The notes: a model not told the origin generated them from the letters alone. 64,000 nucleotides of DNA from Segatella albensis DSM 11370 = JCM 12258 (GCF_000426565.1 NZ_AUFP01000005.1:186001-250000), one strand, 5' to 3'; shown: positions 15,509-25,890, counted from the first letter of the stretch. A program made the numbers and translations.

Positions 15509-16780
15509 TTATCCAAAGTTATCATACATGATACTCTCTGGATCAACACCAAGAGAATCAAGATATTCTGTAACTGTCTTAATCAACATTGGAGGTCCAC
15601 AGAGATAGTACTCACAATCCTCCGGAGCCTCATGGTCTTTCAGATAGGTATCACGAACACAGTTTACTGCGAAACCTGCGTAATACTTAACACCGGCTGC
15701 GTCTGCTACAGGATCTGGACGGTCAAGACTCAGATGCAAGTGGAAGTTAGGGAACTCTTTCTCCAATTCCCAGAAGTCTTCCATGAAGAATGCTTCGTTC
15801 AGACTGCGGGCACCATAGAAGAAGTGAAGTTCACGATCTGTAGTATGCAAGGTCTTTGTCATGTGCATGATCTGTGCACGAAGAGGAGCCATACCAGCAC
15901 CACCACCAATCCAAATCATTTCCTTACCAGAAGTAAAGTTAGGATGGAAATCACCATAAGGACCACTCATCATTACCTTATCACCTGGCTTCAATGAGAA
16001 GATATAAGAAGAGGCTATACCTGTAGGTACATTCTGGAAGCCAACCTGTGGACGTGGCAAAAATGGAGTTGATGCGATACGTACTGTAAGAGTGATGATA
16101 TCGCCCTCATCAGGATAATTGGCCATAGAGTAAGCTCGCACTGTTGGCTCTGGGTTATGAGCCTTGAGCGAGAAGATATTGAACTTCTTCCATGCTCCGA
16201 TATATTCCTCACCAATAAGATCCTTATCAAAATCTTTATCGTAATCGATACAATCGTATGCTGGAATCTTAATCTGTGCGTAACTACCTGGAATAAAGTC
16301 CATATGCTCACCTGGAGGAAGAGCAACCTTGAACTCCTTGATAAAGCTAGAAACATTCTTGTTGCTGATAACGGTACACTCCCACTCCTTAACACCAAGA
16401 ACGCTTTCTGGAACCTTAATTTTAAGGTCGCCCTTTACCTTACACTGACATCCAAGACGCCAATGTTCCTTGATTTGCTTACGAGTGAAGTGTGGACGCT
16501 CTGAATCCAAGATTTCGCCACCACCTTCAAGAACTTGTACCTTACACTGACCACAACTGGCTTTACCACCACATGCTGAAGGTAAATAGATACCATTCTC
16601 GTTAAGAGTGGACATCAAGCTATTACCCTGAGGTACGTTAATAGTCTTATCGCCATTGATCTCAATGTTTACATTGCCACTTGGTGAAAGGTAACGCTTT
16701 GCAACAAGTAGAATGATAACCAACAGGAGAATCGTGATCAGAAAGACTCCTATACTTGCTATAATAAAAGTTGTATTCAT
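15509..16780 (-). CDS. nqrF: Na+-NQR subunit F (NADH dehydrogenase, FAD and [2Fe-2S])
   Basis: This is the electron entry subunit of the Na+-pumping NADH:quinone reductase. One N-terminal membrane anchor (residues 5-27) precedes a 2Fe-2S domain with SACGGKASCGQCKV and LGCQC ligands. An FAD-binding barrel (RAYSMANYPDEGD) and an NADH domain (GGGAGMAPLR, YLCGPP) follow. It ends MYDNFG, as the family does. The start is preceded by GGAGGGG, a Shine-Dalgarno sequence that is unusual in this phylum. It is the last gene of nqrABCDEF. Confidence 0.97.
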   Translation of the reverse strand: MNTTFIIASIGVFLITILLLVIILLVAKRYLSPSGNVNIEINGDKTINVPQGNSLMSTLNENGIYLPSACGGKASCGQCKVQVLEGGGEILDSERPHFTRKQIKEHWRLGCQCKVKGDLKIKVPESVLGVKEWECTVISNKNVSSFIKEFKVALPPGEHMDFIPGSYAQIKIPAYDCIDYDKDFDKDLIGEEYIGAWKKFNIFSLKAHNPEPTVRAYSMANYPDEGDIITLTVRIASTPFLPRPQVGFQNVPTGIASSYIFSLKPGDKVMMSGPYGDFHPNFTSGKEMIWIGGGAGMAPLRAQIMHMTKTLHTTDRELHFFYGARSLNEAFFMEDFWELEKEFPNFHLHLSLDRPDPVADAAGVKYYAGFAVNCVRDTYLKDHEAPEDCEYYLCGPPMLIKTVTEYLDSLGVDPESIMYDNFG

Positions 16781-16795
16781 TTCATTCCCCTCCTA

Positions 16796-17422
16796 TTAGA
16801 ATTTAAGACCTGAGAAGCATAGCATAGCCATTGCCATCAAACCTACTGTGATAAAGGTGATACCAAGACCCTGAAGTGGCTTTGGAACATCACTATACTG
16901 AAGTTTCTCACGAATTGCACCCATCAAACAGATTGCTAGAGTCCAACCAATACCTGAACCTAATGCATATACGATACTATCTCCTACACTGGTAATGGCC
17001 TGAGTATTACTTGCTTCAAGTTGGATACGCTGCTGCATGAAAAGAGAAGCACCCATGATGGCACAGTTAACAGCGATAAGTGGAAGGAAAATTCCAAGAG
17101 CACTGTATAATGATGGTGAGTACTTTTCTACTGCCATCTCTACCAACTGTGTCATACCTGCGATTACGGCAATAAAGAGAATGAAACTCAGATAACTCAA
17201 ATCAACTCCTTGGAATAGACAGTCAGGACCGAGAACCTTAGTCTGAAGGAGGTAATCTACAGGAACGGTGATGAACAGCACGAATGTCACTGCCATACCA
17301 AGTCCGAATGATGTTTTTACATTCTTAGATACAGCCAAGAAAGAGCACATACCCAAGAAATATGCAAAAATCATATTGTCGACGAAAATCGAACGGAAGA
17401 ATAAATTAATTGCGTGTTCCAT
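16796..17422 (-). CDS. nqrE: Na+-NQR subunit E
   Basis: Integral membrane subunit with six predicted helices, homologous to NqrD and RnfA. Together with NqrD it lines the ion path and binds an intramembrane Fe centre. MEHAINLFFRSIFVDNMIF and LGMCSFLAVSKNVKTSFGLG are family hallmarks, with a Cys in each half-repeat as expected. The start follows a strong GGAGGAG site and lies 2 bases after the nqrD stop. The 208 residues are normal length. Confidence 0.96.
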   Translation of the reverse strand: MEHAINLFFRSIFVDNMIFAYFLGMCSFLAVSKNVKTSFGLGMAVTFVLFITVPVDYLLQTKVLGPDCLFQGVDLSYLSFILFIAVIAGMTQLVEMAVEKYSPSLYSALGIFLPLIAVNCAIMGASLFMQQRIQLEASNTQAITSVGDSIVYALGSGIGWTLAICLMGAIREKLQYSDVPKPLQGLGITFITVGLMAMAMLCFSGLKF

Positions 17423-17424
17423 TT

Positions 17425-18051
17425 TTATTTCTCCTCCTTATAAAAGAATGAACGGTGTACCCATATTACACATCCTAAAAGGATAAGGGCCATTGCCGAC
17501 ATTGTCATCATACCATTATTCATATAACCTGCGTTGTATACTGCGTCTGGAATGATCTTGAAACCTAAAAGACTTCCTCGACCAAAGAATTCACGAGCTG
17601 CACCTACAACGAACAGAATCATCGCATAGCCTAGGCCGTTGCCGATACCATCAAGGAATGATGGCCAAGGCTTGTTCATCATTGCGAAAGCCTCAAGACG
17701 ACCCATCAGGATGCAGTTGGTAATGATCAGACCGACATATACCGAAAGTTGAACACTGACATCATACGCAAATGCTTTCAATACTTGGCTCACAATAGTT
17801 ACCAAAGCTGCTACTACCACTAGCTGAACGATGATACGAATGCGCTGAGGGATTGTGTTACGTATGATTGAAATAATTACATTAGAAAAAGCCGTAATAA
17901 CTGTCACAGCTAAACCCATCACGATAGCAGGCTTCAACTGTGAGGTAACGGCAAGAGCACTACAGATACCAAGTACCTGAACCATGATAGGGTTATTCAG
18001 GTTTAATGGCTCTACGAATGCTGCCTTATTTTGTTTACTAAAAAGTGACAT
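17425..18051 (-). CDS. nqrD: Na+-NQR subunit D
   Basis: Six-helix membrane subunit paired with NqrE in inverted topology. LNNPIMVQVLGICSALAVTSQLKPAIVMG is the conserved first helix pair, with the Fe-ligand Cys, and the second is ITNCILMGRLEAFAM. The 208 residues match the family. It is sandwiched between nqrC and nqrE with gaps of only a few bases, so the complex is made from one transcript. Confidence 0.96.
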   Translation of the reverse strand: MSLFSKQNKAAFVEPLNLNNPIMVQVLGICSALAVTSQLKPAIVMGLAVTVITAFSNVIISIIRNTIPQRIRIIVQLVVVAALVTIVSQVLKAFAYDVSVQLSVYVGLIITNCILMGRLEAFAMMNKPWPSFLDGIGNGLGYAMILFVVGAAREFFGRGSLLGFKIIPDAVYNAGYMNNGMMTMSAMALILLGCVIWVHRSFFYKEEK

Positions 18052-18057
18052 ATTTCC

Positions 18058-18666
18058 TTATTTCTTAACAAGTTTATATTTAGCAAGACAGGTCTTCAAC
18101 ATGTCGTTTACACCATTTGAAGTTAGAGTTGCACCTGTTACGGCATCTACCTCATTCTCAGGGTTCTTCACTTCTTTCTTAACGCCAAGGGCGATATCTG
18201 TAGAACCATCTTTGAAGATCTTCTTACCATTGAACTTCTTCTGCCAGTTTACGTTGTCCTTGATTTCTGCACCAAGTCCGGCAGTTTCTCCTTCATGATT
18301 GAAGTATGCACCATATACAGTATTGTTGTCAGCATCCACAGAGATATAACCTGAGATACCTCCCCAGAGCCCCATACCCTTGAGTGAGAAAACTGTCTTC
18401 TTCTGACCGTCTATCTCGCACTCATAGTATTTCATACCATCCACTTCTTTCTCTGCCTTAACAACTTCTTTGTATTTTGCTACGGCTGTCTCATTATCGA
18501 GATCGCGAAGATTCAGAGAATTCAAAATCTGCTTCTGTTGATCAAGTGCTACGTTGGCATCCTGAGCAGGTTTCAATACCTGATATACAAATGCGAGCAG
18601 GAATGCTACGATAACAACTATTACAGCTGAATATATTATTGTATAGCTATTAGAATTTGTTTTCAT
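18058..18666 (-). CDS. nqrC: Na+-NQR subunit C (covalent FMN)
   Basis: Periplasm-facing FMN subunit. A single N-terminal helix (TIIYSAVIVVIVAFLLAFVYQ) precedes an FMN-binding domain with GLWGGISGYI and DAVTGATLTSNGV. In the latter, a threonine of the (S/T)GAT motif carries FMN through a phosphoester bond. I place the start at MKTNSN (18666), which has GGAGG just upstream, not at the longer MLNVLL frame. About 202 residues, shorter than proteobacterial NqrC but usual for this phylum. Confidence 0.95.
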   Translation of the reverse strand: MKTNSNSYTIIYSAVIVVIVAFLLAFVYQVLKPAQDANVALDQQKQILNSLNLRDLDNETAVAKYKEVVKAEKEVDGMKYYECEIDGQKKTVFSLKGMGLWGGISGYISVDADNNTVYGAYFNHEGETAGLGAEIKDNVNWQKKFNGKKIFKDGSTDIALGVKKEVKNPENEVDAVTGATLTSNGVNDMLKTCLAKYKLVKK

Positions 18667-18679
18667 TTTGCATTCCTCC

Positions 18680-19837
18680 TTATTTATTAATAGCACGTTG
18701 AGCACGCTTGTTGATATTACGCTGTACTACGCAATAGTCGATAAGCGGAGCTACCATATTACCAAACAAGATAGCGAGCATCATACCCTCTGGATAACCA
18801 GGGTTCATCACACGTACAATAACTGCCATCGCACCAATCAAGAAACCATATATATACTTTCCTGTCTCTGTACGTGCTGAGGTTACAGGGTCTGTTGCCA
18901 TAAACACAGCACCGAAGCAGAAACCGCCAAGTACGATATGCTCATACCACTGAATAGGGGTCATACCGAGTGCTTGGAAAAGCAAAGCCATCACGATACC
19001 GCCAACAAAGACACTACCCATGGTCTTCCAACTTGCAATTCCTGACCAAAGTAGAATGATGGCACCAATAGCAATGGCGATAACACTTGTCTCACCAATA
19101 CTACCTGGAATAAAACCAAGAATCATATCGCTAAGATTAGATGTTGGTGTAATACCTTGGGCGATCTGTCCAAGAGGTGTAGCCATTGTGAAACCATCAG
19201 GAAGGGCATTACCCAAACCGAAAATAGTGTCTTTTGCAATCCAAACCTTATCGCCAGTCATGACAGATGGATAAGAGAAGAAGAGGAACATACGTGCTAC
19301 AACGGCAACGTTGAACACATTCATACCTGTTCCACCAAAAATCTCTTTCGCAATAATGACTGCAAAAGCTATTGCTATGGCAAGCATCCATAATGGTGTG
19401 CTCACCGGAATGATCAATGGAATAATGATTCCTGATACGAGGTAACCTTCCTGTATCTCTTCGTGCTTCCACTGTGCCCAGGCAAACTCAATACCCAAAC
19501 CAACAATGTAACTAACCAAGATCTTTGGTAATACGGCAAGGAAACCGAAACCAAACATAGCCCAGAAACTAGCACCGGCAAGCATGTTTGCTGCTGCGTA
19601 ATTCTGATAGCCCACATTATACATACCAAACAGCATGGCTGGAATGAGAGCGATGACGACCATACTCATAATACGCTTTGAATCGATAGCGTCATGGATG
19701 TTAGCGCCACTCTGTGCCGTTGTGTTTGGCACATAGAGAAAGCTCTCGAAACCTTCGAAGACGCTCTGGAAAGCATGTAGCTTGCCACCTTCTTCGAAGT
19801 TTGGCTTTATTTTATTTAGATAATTTCTTAAACTCAT
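18680..19837 (-). CDS. nqrB: Na+-NQR subunit B (FMN and riboflavin)
   Basis: The largest membrane subunit, with about ten helices, carrying covalent FMN and riboflavin and forming part of the Na+ channel. GFTMATPLG (near residue 220) holds the FMN-linked Thr. EIFGGTGMNVFNVAVVARMFLFFSYP and ATDPVTSARTETGKYIYG are strong family marks. The 385 residues are normal. It starts about 30 bases after the nqrA stop. Confidence 0.96.
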   Translation of the reverse strand: MSLRNYLNKIKPNFEEGGKLHAFQSVFEGFESFLYVPNTTAQSGANIHDAIDSKRIMSMVVIALIPAMLFGMYNVGYQNYAAANMLAGASFWAMFGFGFLAVLPKILVSYIVGLGIEFAWAQWKHEEIQEGYLVSGIIIPLIIPVSTPLWMLAIAIAFAVIIAKEIFGGTGMNVFNVAVVARMFLFFSYPSVMTGDKVWIAKDTIFGLGNALPDGFTMATPLGQIAQGITPTSNLSDMILGFIPGSIGETSVIAIAIGAIILLWSGIASWKTMGSVFVGGIVMALLFQALGMTPIQWYEHIVLGGFCFGAVFMATDPVTSARTETGKYIYGFLIGAMAVIVRVMNPGYPEGMMLAILFGNMVAPLIDYCVVQRNINKRAQRAINK

Positions 19838-19867
19838 TTCTTATTATATTTGAAGTTTGAGACTTTC

Positions 19868-21223
19868 TTATGCATTCTCTTTACGGAGGATGTTCAAACC
19901 TTCACGAACAATCTTCTGCAATTCCAACTTTGAAGAATCAACGAATTCGGCCAAAGCGAAATCTTCTGGACTTACTTCATAGATACCTAACTGTTCCTGT
20001 TTGTCGATATCGCCTGCAATGATGGCTTTGATCAGGAATTCGCCATAGATATCCATCGGTAATACCTTGTCGTATTCTCCACTCATAATCATGTGGCGCT
20101 CTCCACCCTTCACACGGGCATCCAATTCGTAGGTTTTCTTCTTACCGAACAACCAACTGAAATAGCTACGACTGGTAGAGAATTCTTTGGCACGTGGAAG
20201 TATCCAACCTAACATCTCGTCGGCATTGTCGCCCTCTGGAATCACGGTCACCTCACTTGTGTGTGCACCTAAATAATCATTCGCTAAATCTGCTTTCTTA
20301 CCGGTAAGAGGATTGCCGTTGATCACGCGAATATGCTCATCGTGCTTCAGGTTTCCTTCGAGAATCGTTCGGATCGGTGTTCCGACAAGAACGTCTGCAT
20401 AAGCAGGAGCTGTAACTTCACTACCTGCGATGGCAATGGTTCTGGTCATGTCGACTTTGCCTTCTGCAAACAGGCGACCGAAGAAGATGACTGCTGATGG
20501 ATCTACTGTCCATACGATCTCACCTTTGTTCACCGGAGAAATGTGATTTACCTGAACGCCTACGTTACCTGCTGGACAAGGACCATCGAAAATGTTAACT
20601 TCTACGTCCTTGGCATTGGTAAGGGCTGATGAATTCTGCTGAGCTCCAACACCAAGATATACCTTGGCGATCTTACTCAAAGCGGTAAGACCTGTCTGGA
20701 AAGCCTCTTCGTTACCCTCTAACTCAACCTCAAAGTCAGCTGCCAAAGGCATATCTCTAAGGGCTGATACAAAAATTGCCTTAGGTGTAGTTTCTGAGTT
20801 GGTAGATACTGCATAAGGCAACTGATTAATAAATCCGAACAATCCTGCTTCGCACAAAGCCTTCTTTACAGCATCTCCATCGAGATTACTAACATCCTTT
20901 TTACCAAAATCAACAAACTGCTGCTCTGCATCAGTCTTTACCTTTACGCAAAGAACCTTACGTCTGTTTCCACGTATCACAGCCGTTACTTGACCGCTTA
21001 CAGGAGAGGCAAACTTAACATCAGGATAAGCCTTGTTGGCAAACAAAGCATCACCGACATTGACATGATCACCCTCACGGACAAGAACTTTCGGAGTAAG
21101 TCCTGGGAAGTCTTCCGGTACCATCGCGTACTCTTCCGACTTTGCAATCTGGACTTTCTTACCTTCTGCTCTGCCCTTCAAGTTAATGTCTAAGCCTTTA
21201 CGTAACTTAATTACATTTGTCAT
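19868..21223 (-). CDS. nqrA: Na+-NQR subunit A
   Basis: Cytoplasmic subunit without helices, at the head of the operon. It has an N-terminal biotinyl/lipoyl-like fold (VREGDHVNVGDALFANK, PVSGQVTAVIRGNRRKV) and an SLBB-like region, and is involved in quinone-site architecture. The 451 residues, starting MTNVIKLRKGLDINLKG, are typical. First gene of nqrABCDEF, transcribed from the promoter at 21316-21345. Confidence 0.96.
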   Translation of the reverse strand: MTNVIKLRKGLDINLKGRAEGKKVQIAKSEEYAMVPEDFPGLTPKVLVREGDHVNVGDALFANKAYPDVKFASPVSGQVTAVIRGNRRKVLCVKVKTDAEQQFVDFGKKDVSNLDGDAVKKALCEAGLFGFINQLPYAVSTNSETTPKAIFVSALRDMPLAADFEVELEGNEEAFQTGLTALSKIAKVYLGVGAQQNSSALTNAKDVEVNIFDGPCPAGNVGVQVNHISPVNKGEIVWTVDPSAVIFFGRLFAEGKVDMTRTIAIAGSEVTAPAYADVLVGTPIRTILEGNLKHDEHIRVINGNPLTGKKADLANDYLGAHTSEVTVIPEGDNADEMLGWILPRAKEFSTSRSYFSWLFGKKKTYELDARVKGGERHMIMSGEYDKVLPMDIYGEFLIKAIIAGDIDKQEQLGIYEVSPEDFALAEFVDSSKLELQKIVREGLNILRKENA

Positions 21224-21315
21224 AACTACTTTAAAAATATAAGGTTTAAACTTTTATCTTAAATAAATGCGTACTGTCAATATTCAATTACTGCTGATAT
21301 TTTTATTAGTTGCTG

Positions 21316-21345
21316 CAAAATTAGCAAAAAATTGCCGTTAACAAA
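21316..21345 (-). promoter_or_regulatory. nqr operon promoter
   Basis: On the plus strand CAAAATTA (21316-21323) and CAAA (21342-21345) give, on the minus strand, TTTG, 18 bp, TAATTTTG. The position is about 95 bp upstream of nqrA. A separate TAATTTTG on the plus strand (21388-21395) probably serves tamB. Confidence 0.6.
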
Positions 21346-21421
21346 ACAAAAAATGATTATTTATTTCCTTTTGCAACCATTTTTTTCTAATTTTGTAGCA
21401 AAATTCTAGAATTATTCGAAT

Positions 21422-24400
21422 CTGAAGAAGTTAAAGCATATTTCTAATGCCATAATATGGTCGATTCTTGGCCTTATTACGGCTATTTTTATCGCGATAA
21501 ATCTGCCACCCGTACAGAATTATCTCGGAAGGGAAGTTGCATCTGCACTCGAACAGAAATTCGGCACGAAGGTGGCTGTAGGCAGAGTTGACCTGGGATT
21601 CTTCAACCGTGTTATTATTGATGATGTATCGATGCTTGACCAAAAGAACGACTCTATGTTCTATGCGACTCGTGTATCGGCTAGCATTGATTTCATTCCT
21701 TTATTCGAGGGGAGGATTTCTATTTCTTCGGCTCAGTTGTTCGGTCTTAACGCGCATCTGTATAAGCAAACGGCTGACAGTAAACCGAACTTTCAATTTG
21801 TTCTCGACTCTTTAGCTTCGAAAGATACTACCGAGCATACGCCGTTGGACTTACGAATCGGTAGTCTGATCATCAGGCATGGTAGGATAAAATATGACCA
21901 GCGTGATGTCGCACCAACTCATGTGTTCGATACGCATCATTTGGTAATTTCTGATCTGTCTTCGCATATCGTACTGGAGCATCTTACGGATAATAGTATC
22001 GCTCTAAACGTTAAGAAATTTTCAGCAAATGAGGGTAAAGGATTGAAGGTCAAGAAATTGCAATTCAAACTCAATGTTGATGAGCATGGGGCACAGCTCA
22101 GAGATTTCTATCTGGAGCTGCCGGGAACTGAACTGGACATAGACGGAATCTATGCCACCTACGATAGGAAAAACGGTAGCATTGACAAGCGTAGCATCTG
22201 CTTTAATGGAAGGATCAGCCAAAGCAAGATAACTCTCTATGACATATCGTGTTTGGCTACTGTATTCAAGAATTTCAAGAACCCGATATATTTAGAGTCT
22301 ACATTTAGTGGTACCGGTGATGCCGTCCACGTGCAGAAACTCAACTTGCGCTCTGGTAACGGAACGGTGAATCTGCAAGGTAAAGGACGGATTTCAAACC
22401 TTGCCCGTAGCCCTCGGTTCTCAGCGCATATCGGCAACTTGAACTTATCGGCAAATGGTATAAAATTTATCACAAGTAATTTCGGAAGTAGATTCAACAT
22501 TCCTAAGGAAATCGAAAGACTGGGAACCATCAACTTTAAGGGAAACATAGCGGGTGAAAAGAGGAATATTACGACAGATGGTGTATTCTCCACAGATGCG
22601 GGAAATGCGAATATAAATTTAGTAAAACTCGGGAATCACATTTCTACTTCCATCTCTACTAACGGGTTGAATCTACATCGTATCCTCGACAATCCAATGT
22701 TCGGGTTGATGATCGCTAATCTTAAAATCAACGGTAATCTGCAACCTCGTGATATTAAGTTATCATCACTCATCGCCAAAGGTGAGATCAACAGATTCGA
22801 TTACAACAAATATACTTATCGGAATATCCATATCGATGGTTCGTATCTCAACCAGATTGCGAACGGTTTGGCTTCTATCAAAGACCCTAACGTAGATATT
22901 TCCGTAAAAGGTAAATATGGTATCGTCGGACGACAATATAATCTTTTGGCTGAAATAAACCATCTTTCACCAAGTGTCATACTGGGCATCAAGACTTTAC
23001 ATCGTGATTATGCTTTGAATCATATCAAAATCAGAGCCAAAAATCAGGGTAAAGAATCTTATCTGTATTTTAGTTCTCCTTTTGCAGAAATCAATGTAGA
23101 CGGACAATACAACTATTCTACCCTACCGCAAAGTATCATTAATCTTTTAGCCAGCAAAATTCCATCTTTGCCGGGACTTCCTGCATACAAGAAGACATCT
23201 GAAAATAACTTTAAGATACAGGCTAACATCCATGACTGTGAATGGGTAAGGGAGATCTTGCATCTGCCTCTGAGCATCACGCAACCGATTACGCTCAACG
23301 GATTCATCAACGACCATAACAGCCAATCTAACATCGAGTTATTGATGCCTGATTTCACATACGATGGAACCATATACCGGCAAGGGCGTATCAACATCTC
23401 TACCCCACGCGATACGCTTACGGCGCATCTTCATATCAAAACCATCACTGAGAATGACAATGGGCCTGTATATGACGTATATGCTAATGCTGCAAGCAAT
23501 AAGTTGCGCGCAAGTTTAAATTACGACAATGGAGAAAAGAAATTGCCGATAAGAGGTAGTCTGGATACGGAAACTGATTTCTTCAAGACCTTAAAGAGAA
23601 AAGATGCTGCTCATATCAACATTCATCCTTCTCATATTATAATAGGTGATACGATTTGGAACATCGAACCTAGCGATATCGTATACGAGAAAAATAGGGT
23701 TCTCGTAGACCATTTCGAAATCGCTCATAACCAGCAACATATCATCGTTTCAGGACTGGCGACGCCAAATAGTCAGGACACGTTGATGGTGAGCCTGCAG
23801 GATGTTAACGTGAAATATATCTTGGATTTGGTAAACTTCCATTCTGTTAGTTTCTCCGGACAGGCTTCGGGACAGGCTTATATCGCGAATGCTTTCCATA
23901 AGCCATCGGCATCGGCAAAACTGAAGGTAAGGGATTTCAAGTTCCAGAATGGTGAGATGGGTACTCTCTTTGCCAATGCTACTTACGATAATCAACAGAA
24001 ACAGATAAATATTGATGCCATCGCTAACGATGGACCAGGTGTTCAAACGCTTATTAATGGTTATGTAGCTCCTGCACAAGACGATATTTATTTGGACATT
24101 CATGCTCTGGGAACAAAAGTACAATTTCTGGAGAGTTTCTGCGGTTCATTCATGAGTGACGTTGACGCCAATGCCGTTGGACATGCATATCTCATAGGGC
24201 CACTCAGTAAGGTGAACCTAAAAGGTGATCTAACAGTAAATGGTAAGATACATCTCAAGCCTACAAATGTAGATTATACATTAAAGAATGTCAAAGTACA
24301 TGCTGTTCCTGACGAAATCTATCTTCAAAATGATACAATAACAGATAGATATGGTAATCTTGGCATCATCAATGGAGGCATTCATCATAAGAACCTCACG

Positions 24401-25717
24401 AAATTAAGCTATGACATAGCAATCAAAGCAGACCATCTTCTGAGTTATGAAACACATGAATTCGGAACAAACACATTCTATGGTATTGTCTTTGGAACGG
24501 GAAAATGCGACATTCATGGAAACAGCGATGAGGTTACACTCGACATTAATGCTACTCCTGAGAAGGGTACAATCTTTACATATAATGCTGCAAGTCCGGA
24601 CGCTATCGGCACACAGGACTTCATACATTGGCGTGATATTGCAAAAATAGAAAAAGAGGAGAACGACACCATCGTAAAGGATTCGAAAACGATCGACATC
24701 CCTACCGACCTTAGAATGAACTTCCTCATTCATGCAAATCCTAATCTTACTCTTCGAGTAATGATGGATAATGAGACGGGCGATAATATTACCCTGAATG
24801 GTAGTGGTGTTATCAGAGCCAACTATTTCAATAAAGGGGCTTTCGATATGTATGGAACATACCTCGTAGATAGAGGTCTCTATACGCTGACCATTCAAAA
24901 TGTAATCAAGAAGGAATTTAAATTTCAACAAGGTGGAACGATTGTCTTTGGTGGTGACCCATACAATGCCCTACTTCGTTTGCCTGCCATGTACACGGTA
25001 AATGGAGTTAGTCTTGCTGATTTACATCTAGGCAATTCCTTTGCATCCAACAACATCCGCGTAGATTGTTTGATGAATATCACCGGAACACCTGGATCTC
25101 CGAAAATCACATTCGGACTAGATATGCCTACCGTAAACGCTGATGCAAAACAGATGATCACATCGCTACTCAACAGTGAGGAAGAACTCAACCAACAAGT
25201 TTTATATTTGCTTGCTGTAGGTAGATTCATGACACCTGGTAACAATAATGCTTCTGCCGAGAGTGCAGAACAGCAAAGCCAAACGTCATTGGCCATGCAA
25301 GGACTATTAAGTGGTGCTATCAGTCAACAACTAAATACTGTACTTAAAAATGTGGTGAACAATTCTAACTGGAACTTAGGAGCCAACATTTCAACAGGTA
25401 CAGAAGGATTCAACAATGCTGAATATGAAGGATTACTGAATGGAAGTCTACTTAACAATCGCCTTCTTTTCAACGGACAATTCGGTTACCGTGATAATGC
25501 CAACGCAACGACCAGTTTCATCGGAGACTTTGACCTACGATATCTCATCAATCCGAATGGTAACTTCGCTGTACGTGTGTATAATCAAACCAATGACCGA
25601 TATTTTACACGTAACAGTTTGAATACACAGGGATTGGGATTCATCATCAAGAGAGATTTCAACGGATGGAAAGAACTATTCAAGTCTACTGGAAAGAGGA
25701 GAAAGAAAAAGAAATAA
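21422..25717 (+). CDS. tamB: TamB-like AsmA-family envelope protein
   Basis: A very large inner-membrane-anchored beta-taco protein that bridges the periplasm, implicated in outer-membrane assembly and lipid transport with an Omp85 partner. The C-terminal TamB/DUF490 region is clear: LRMNFLIHANPNLTLRVMM, GSGVIRANYFNKGAFDMYGTYLVD, FNGQFGYRD and a basic tail KRRKKKK. The first ATG/GTG/TTG-type start in frame is GTG at 21572. However, the frame is open to 21410, and from CTG at 21422 it encodes KKLKHISNAIIWSILGLITA, the expected signal anchor. I therefore extend it to 21422, with CTG as the likely start (about 1,431 residues). No in-frame ATG exists there. Confidence 0.85.
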   Translation: MKKLKHISNAIIWSILGLITAIFIAINLPPVQNYLGREVASALEQKFGTKVAVGRVDLGFFNRVIIDDVSMLDQKNDSMFYATRVSASIDFIPLFEGRISISSAQLFGLNAHLYKQTADSKPNFQFVLDSLASKDTTEHTPLDLRIGSLIIRHGRIKYDQRDVAPTHVFDTHHLVISDLSSHIVLEHLTDNSIALNVKKFSANEGKGLKVKKLQFKLNVDEHGAQLRDFYLELPGTELDIDGIYATYDRKNGSIDKRSICFNGRISQSKITLYDISCLATVFKNFKNPIYLESTFSGTGDAVHVQKLNLRSGNGTVNLQGKGRISNLARSPRFSAHIGNLNLSANGIKFITSNFGSRFNIPKEIERLGTINFKGNIAGEKRNITTDGVFSTDAGNANINLVKLGNHISTSISTNGLNLHRILDNPMFGLMIANLKINGNLQPRDIKLSSLIAKGEINRFDYNKYTYRNIHIDGSYLNQIANGLASIKDPNVDISVKGKYGIVGRQYNLLAEINHLSPSVILGIKTLHRDYALNHIKIRAKNQGKESYLYFSSPFAEINVDGQYNYSTLPQSIINLLASKIPSLPGLPAYKKTSENNFKIQANIHDCEWVREILHLPLSITQPITLNGFINDHNSQSNIELLMPDFTYDGTIYRQGRINISTPRDTLTAHLHIKTITENDNGPVYDVYANAASNKLRASLNYDNGEKKLPIRGSLDTETDFFKTLKRKDAAHINIHPSHIIIGDTIWNIEPSDIVYEKNRVLVDHFEIAHNQQHIIVSGLATPNSQDTLMVSLQDVNVKYILDLVNFHSVSFSGQASGQAYIANAFHKPSASAKLKVRDFKFQNGEMGTLFANATYDNQQKQINIDAIANDGPGVQTLINGYVAPAQDDIYLDIHALGTKVQFLESFCGSFMSDVDANAVGHAYLIGPLSKVNLKGDLTVNGKIHLKPTNVDYTLKNVKVHAVPDEIYLQNDTITDRYGNLGIINGGIHHKNLTKLSYDIAIKADHLLSYETHEFGTNTFYGIVFGTGKCDIHGNSDEVTLDINATPEKGTIFTYNAASPDAIGTQDFIHWRDIAKIEKEENDTIVKDSKTIDIPTDLRMNFLIHANPNLTLRVMMDNETGDNITLNGSGVIRANYFNKGAFDMYGTYLVDRGLYTLTIQNVIKKEFKFQQGGTIVFGGDPYNALLRLPAMYTVNGVSLADLHLGNSFASNNIRVDCLMNITGTPGSPKITFGLDMPTVNADAKQMITSLLNSEEELNQQVLYLLAVGRFMTPGNNNASAESAEQQSQTSLAMQGLLSGAISQQLNTVLKNVVNNSNWNLGANISTGTEGFNNAEYEGLLNGSLLNNRLLFNGQFGYRDNANATTSFIGDFDLRYLINPNGNFAVRVYNQTNDRYFTRNSLNTQGLGFIIKRDFNGWKELFKSTGKRRKKKK

Positions 25718-25783
25718 CCTTCTCCCATCAATAGGAGCTGTTATTTCAACCATATATTCCCTATTCAAATCAATCTTCTAGCA

Positions 25784-25807
25784 TTGGGGGTAAAACATCT
25801 CCCCCAT
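25784..25807. terminator. Possible terminator between tamB and the Spy-like gene
   Basis: A short GC-rich hairpin, TGGGGG/CCCCCA, with a ten-base loop lies in the convergent gap. The T-tract is weak on both strands, so this is only a candidate. Confidence 0.4.
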
Positions 25808-25890
25808 TTATGCTAAAAGTCATTCTAAGGAATAAAATCTAAGAAAAGAGCATTCAACTCTTTACAAGAACATGATATAAATCGATTACA

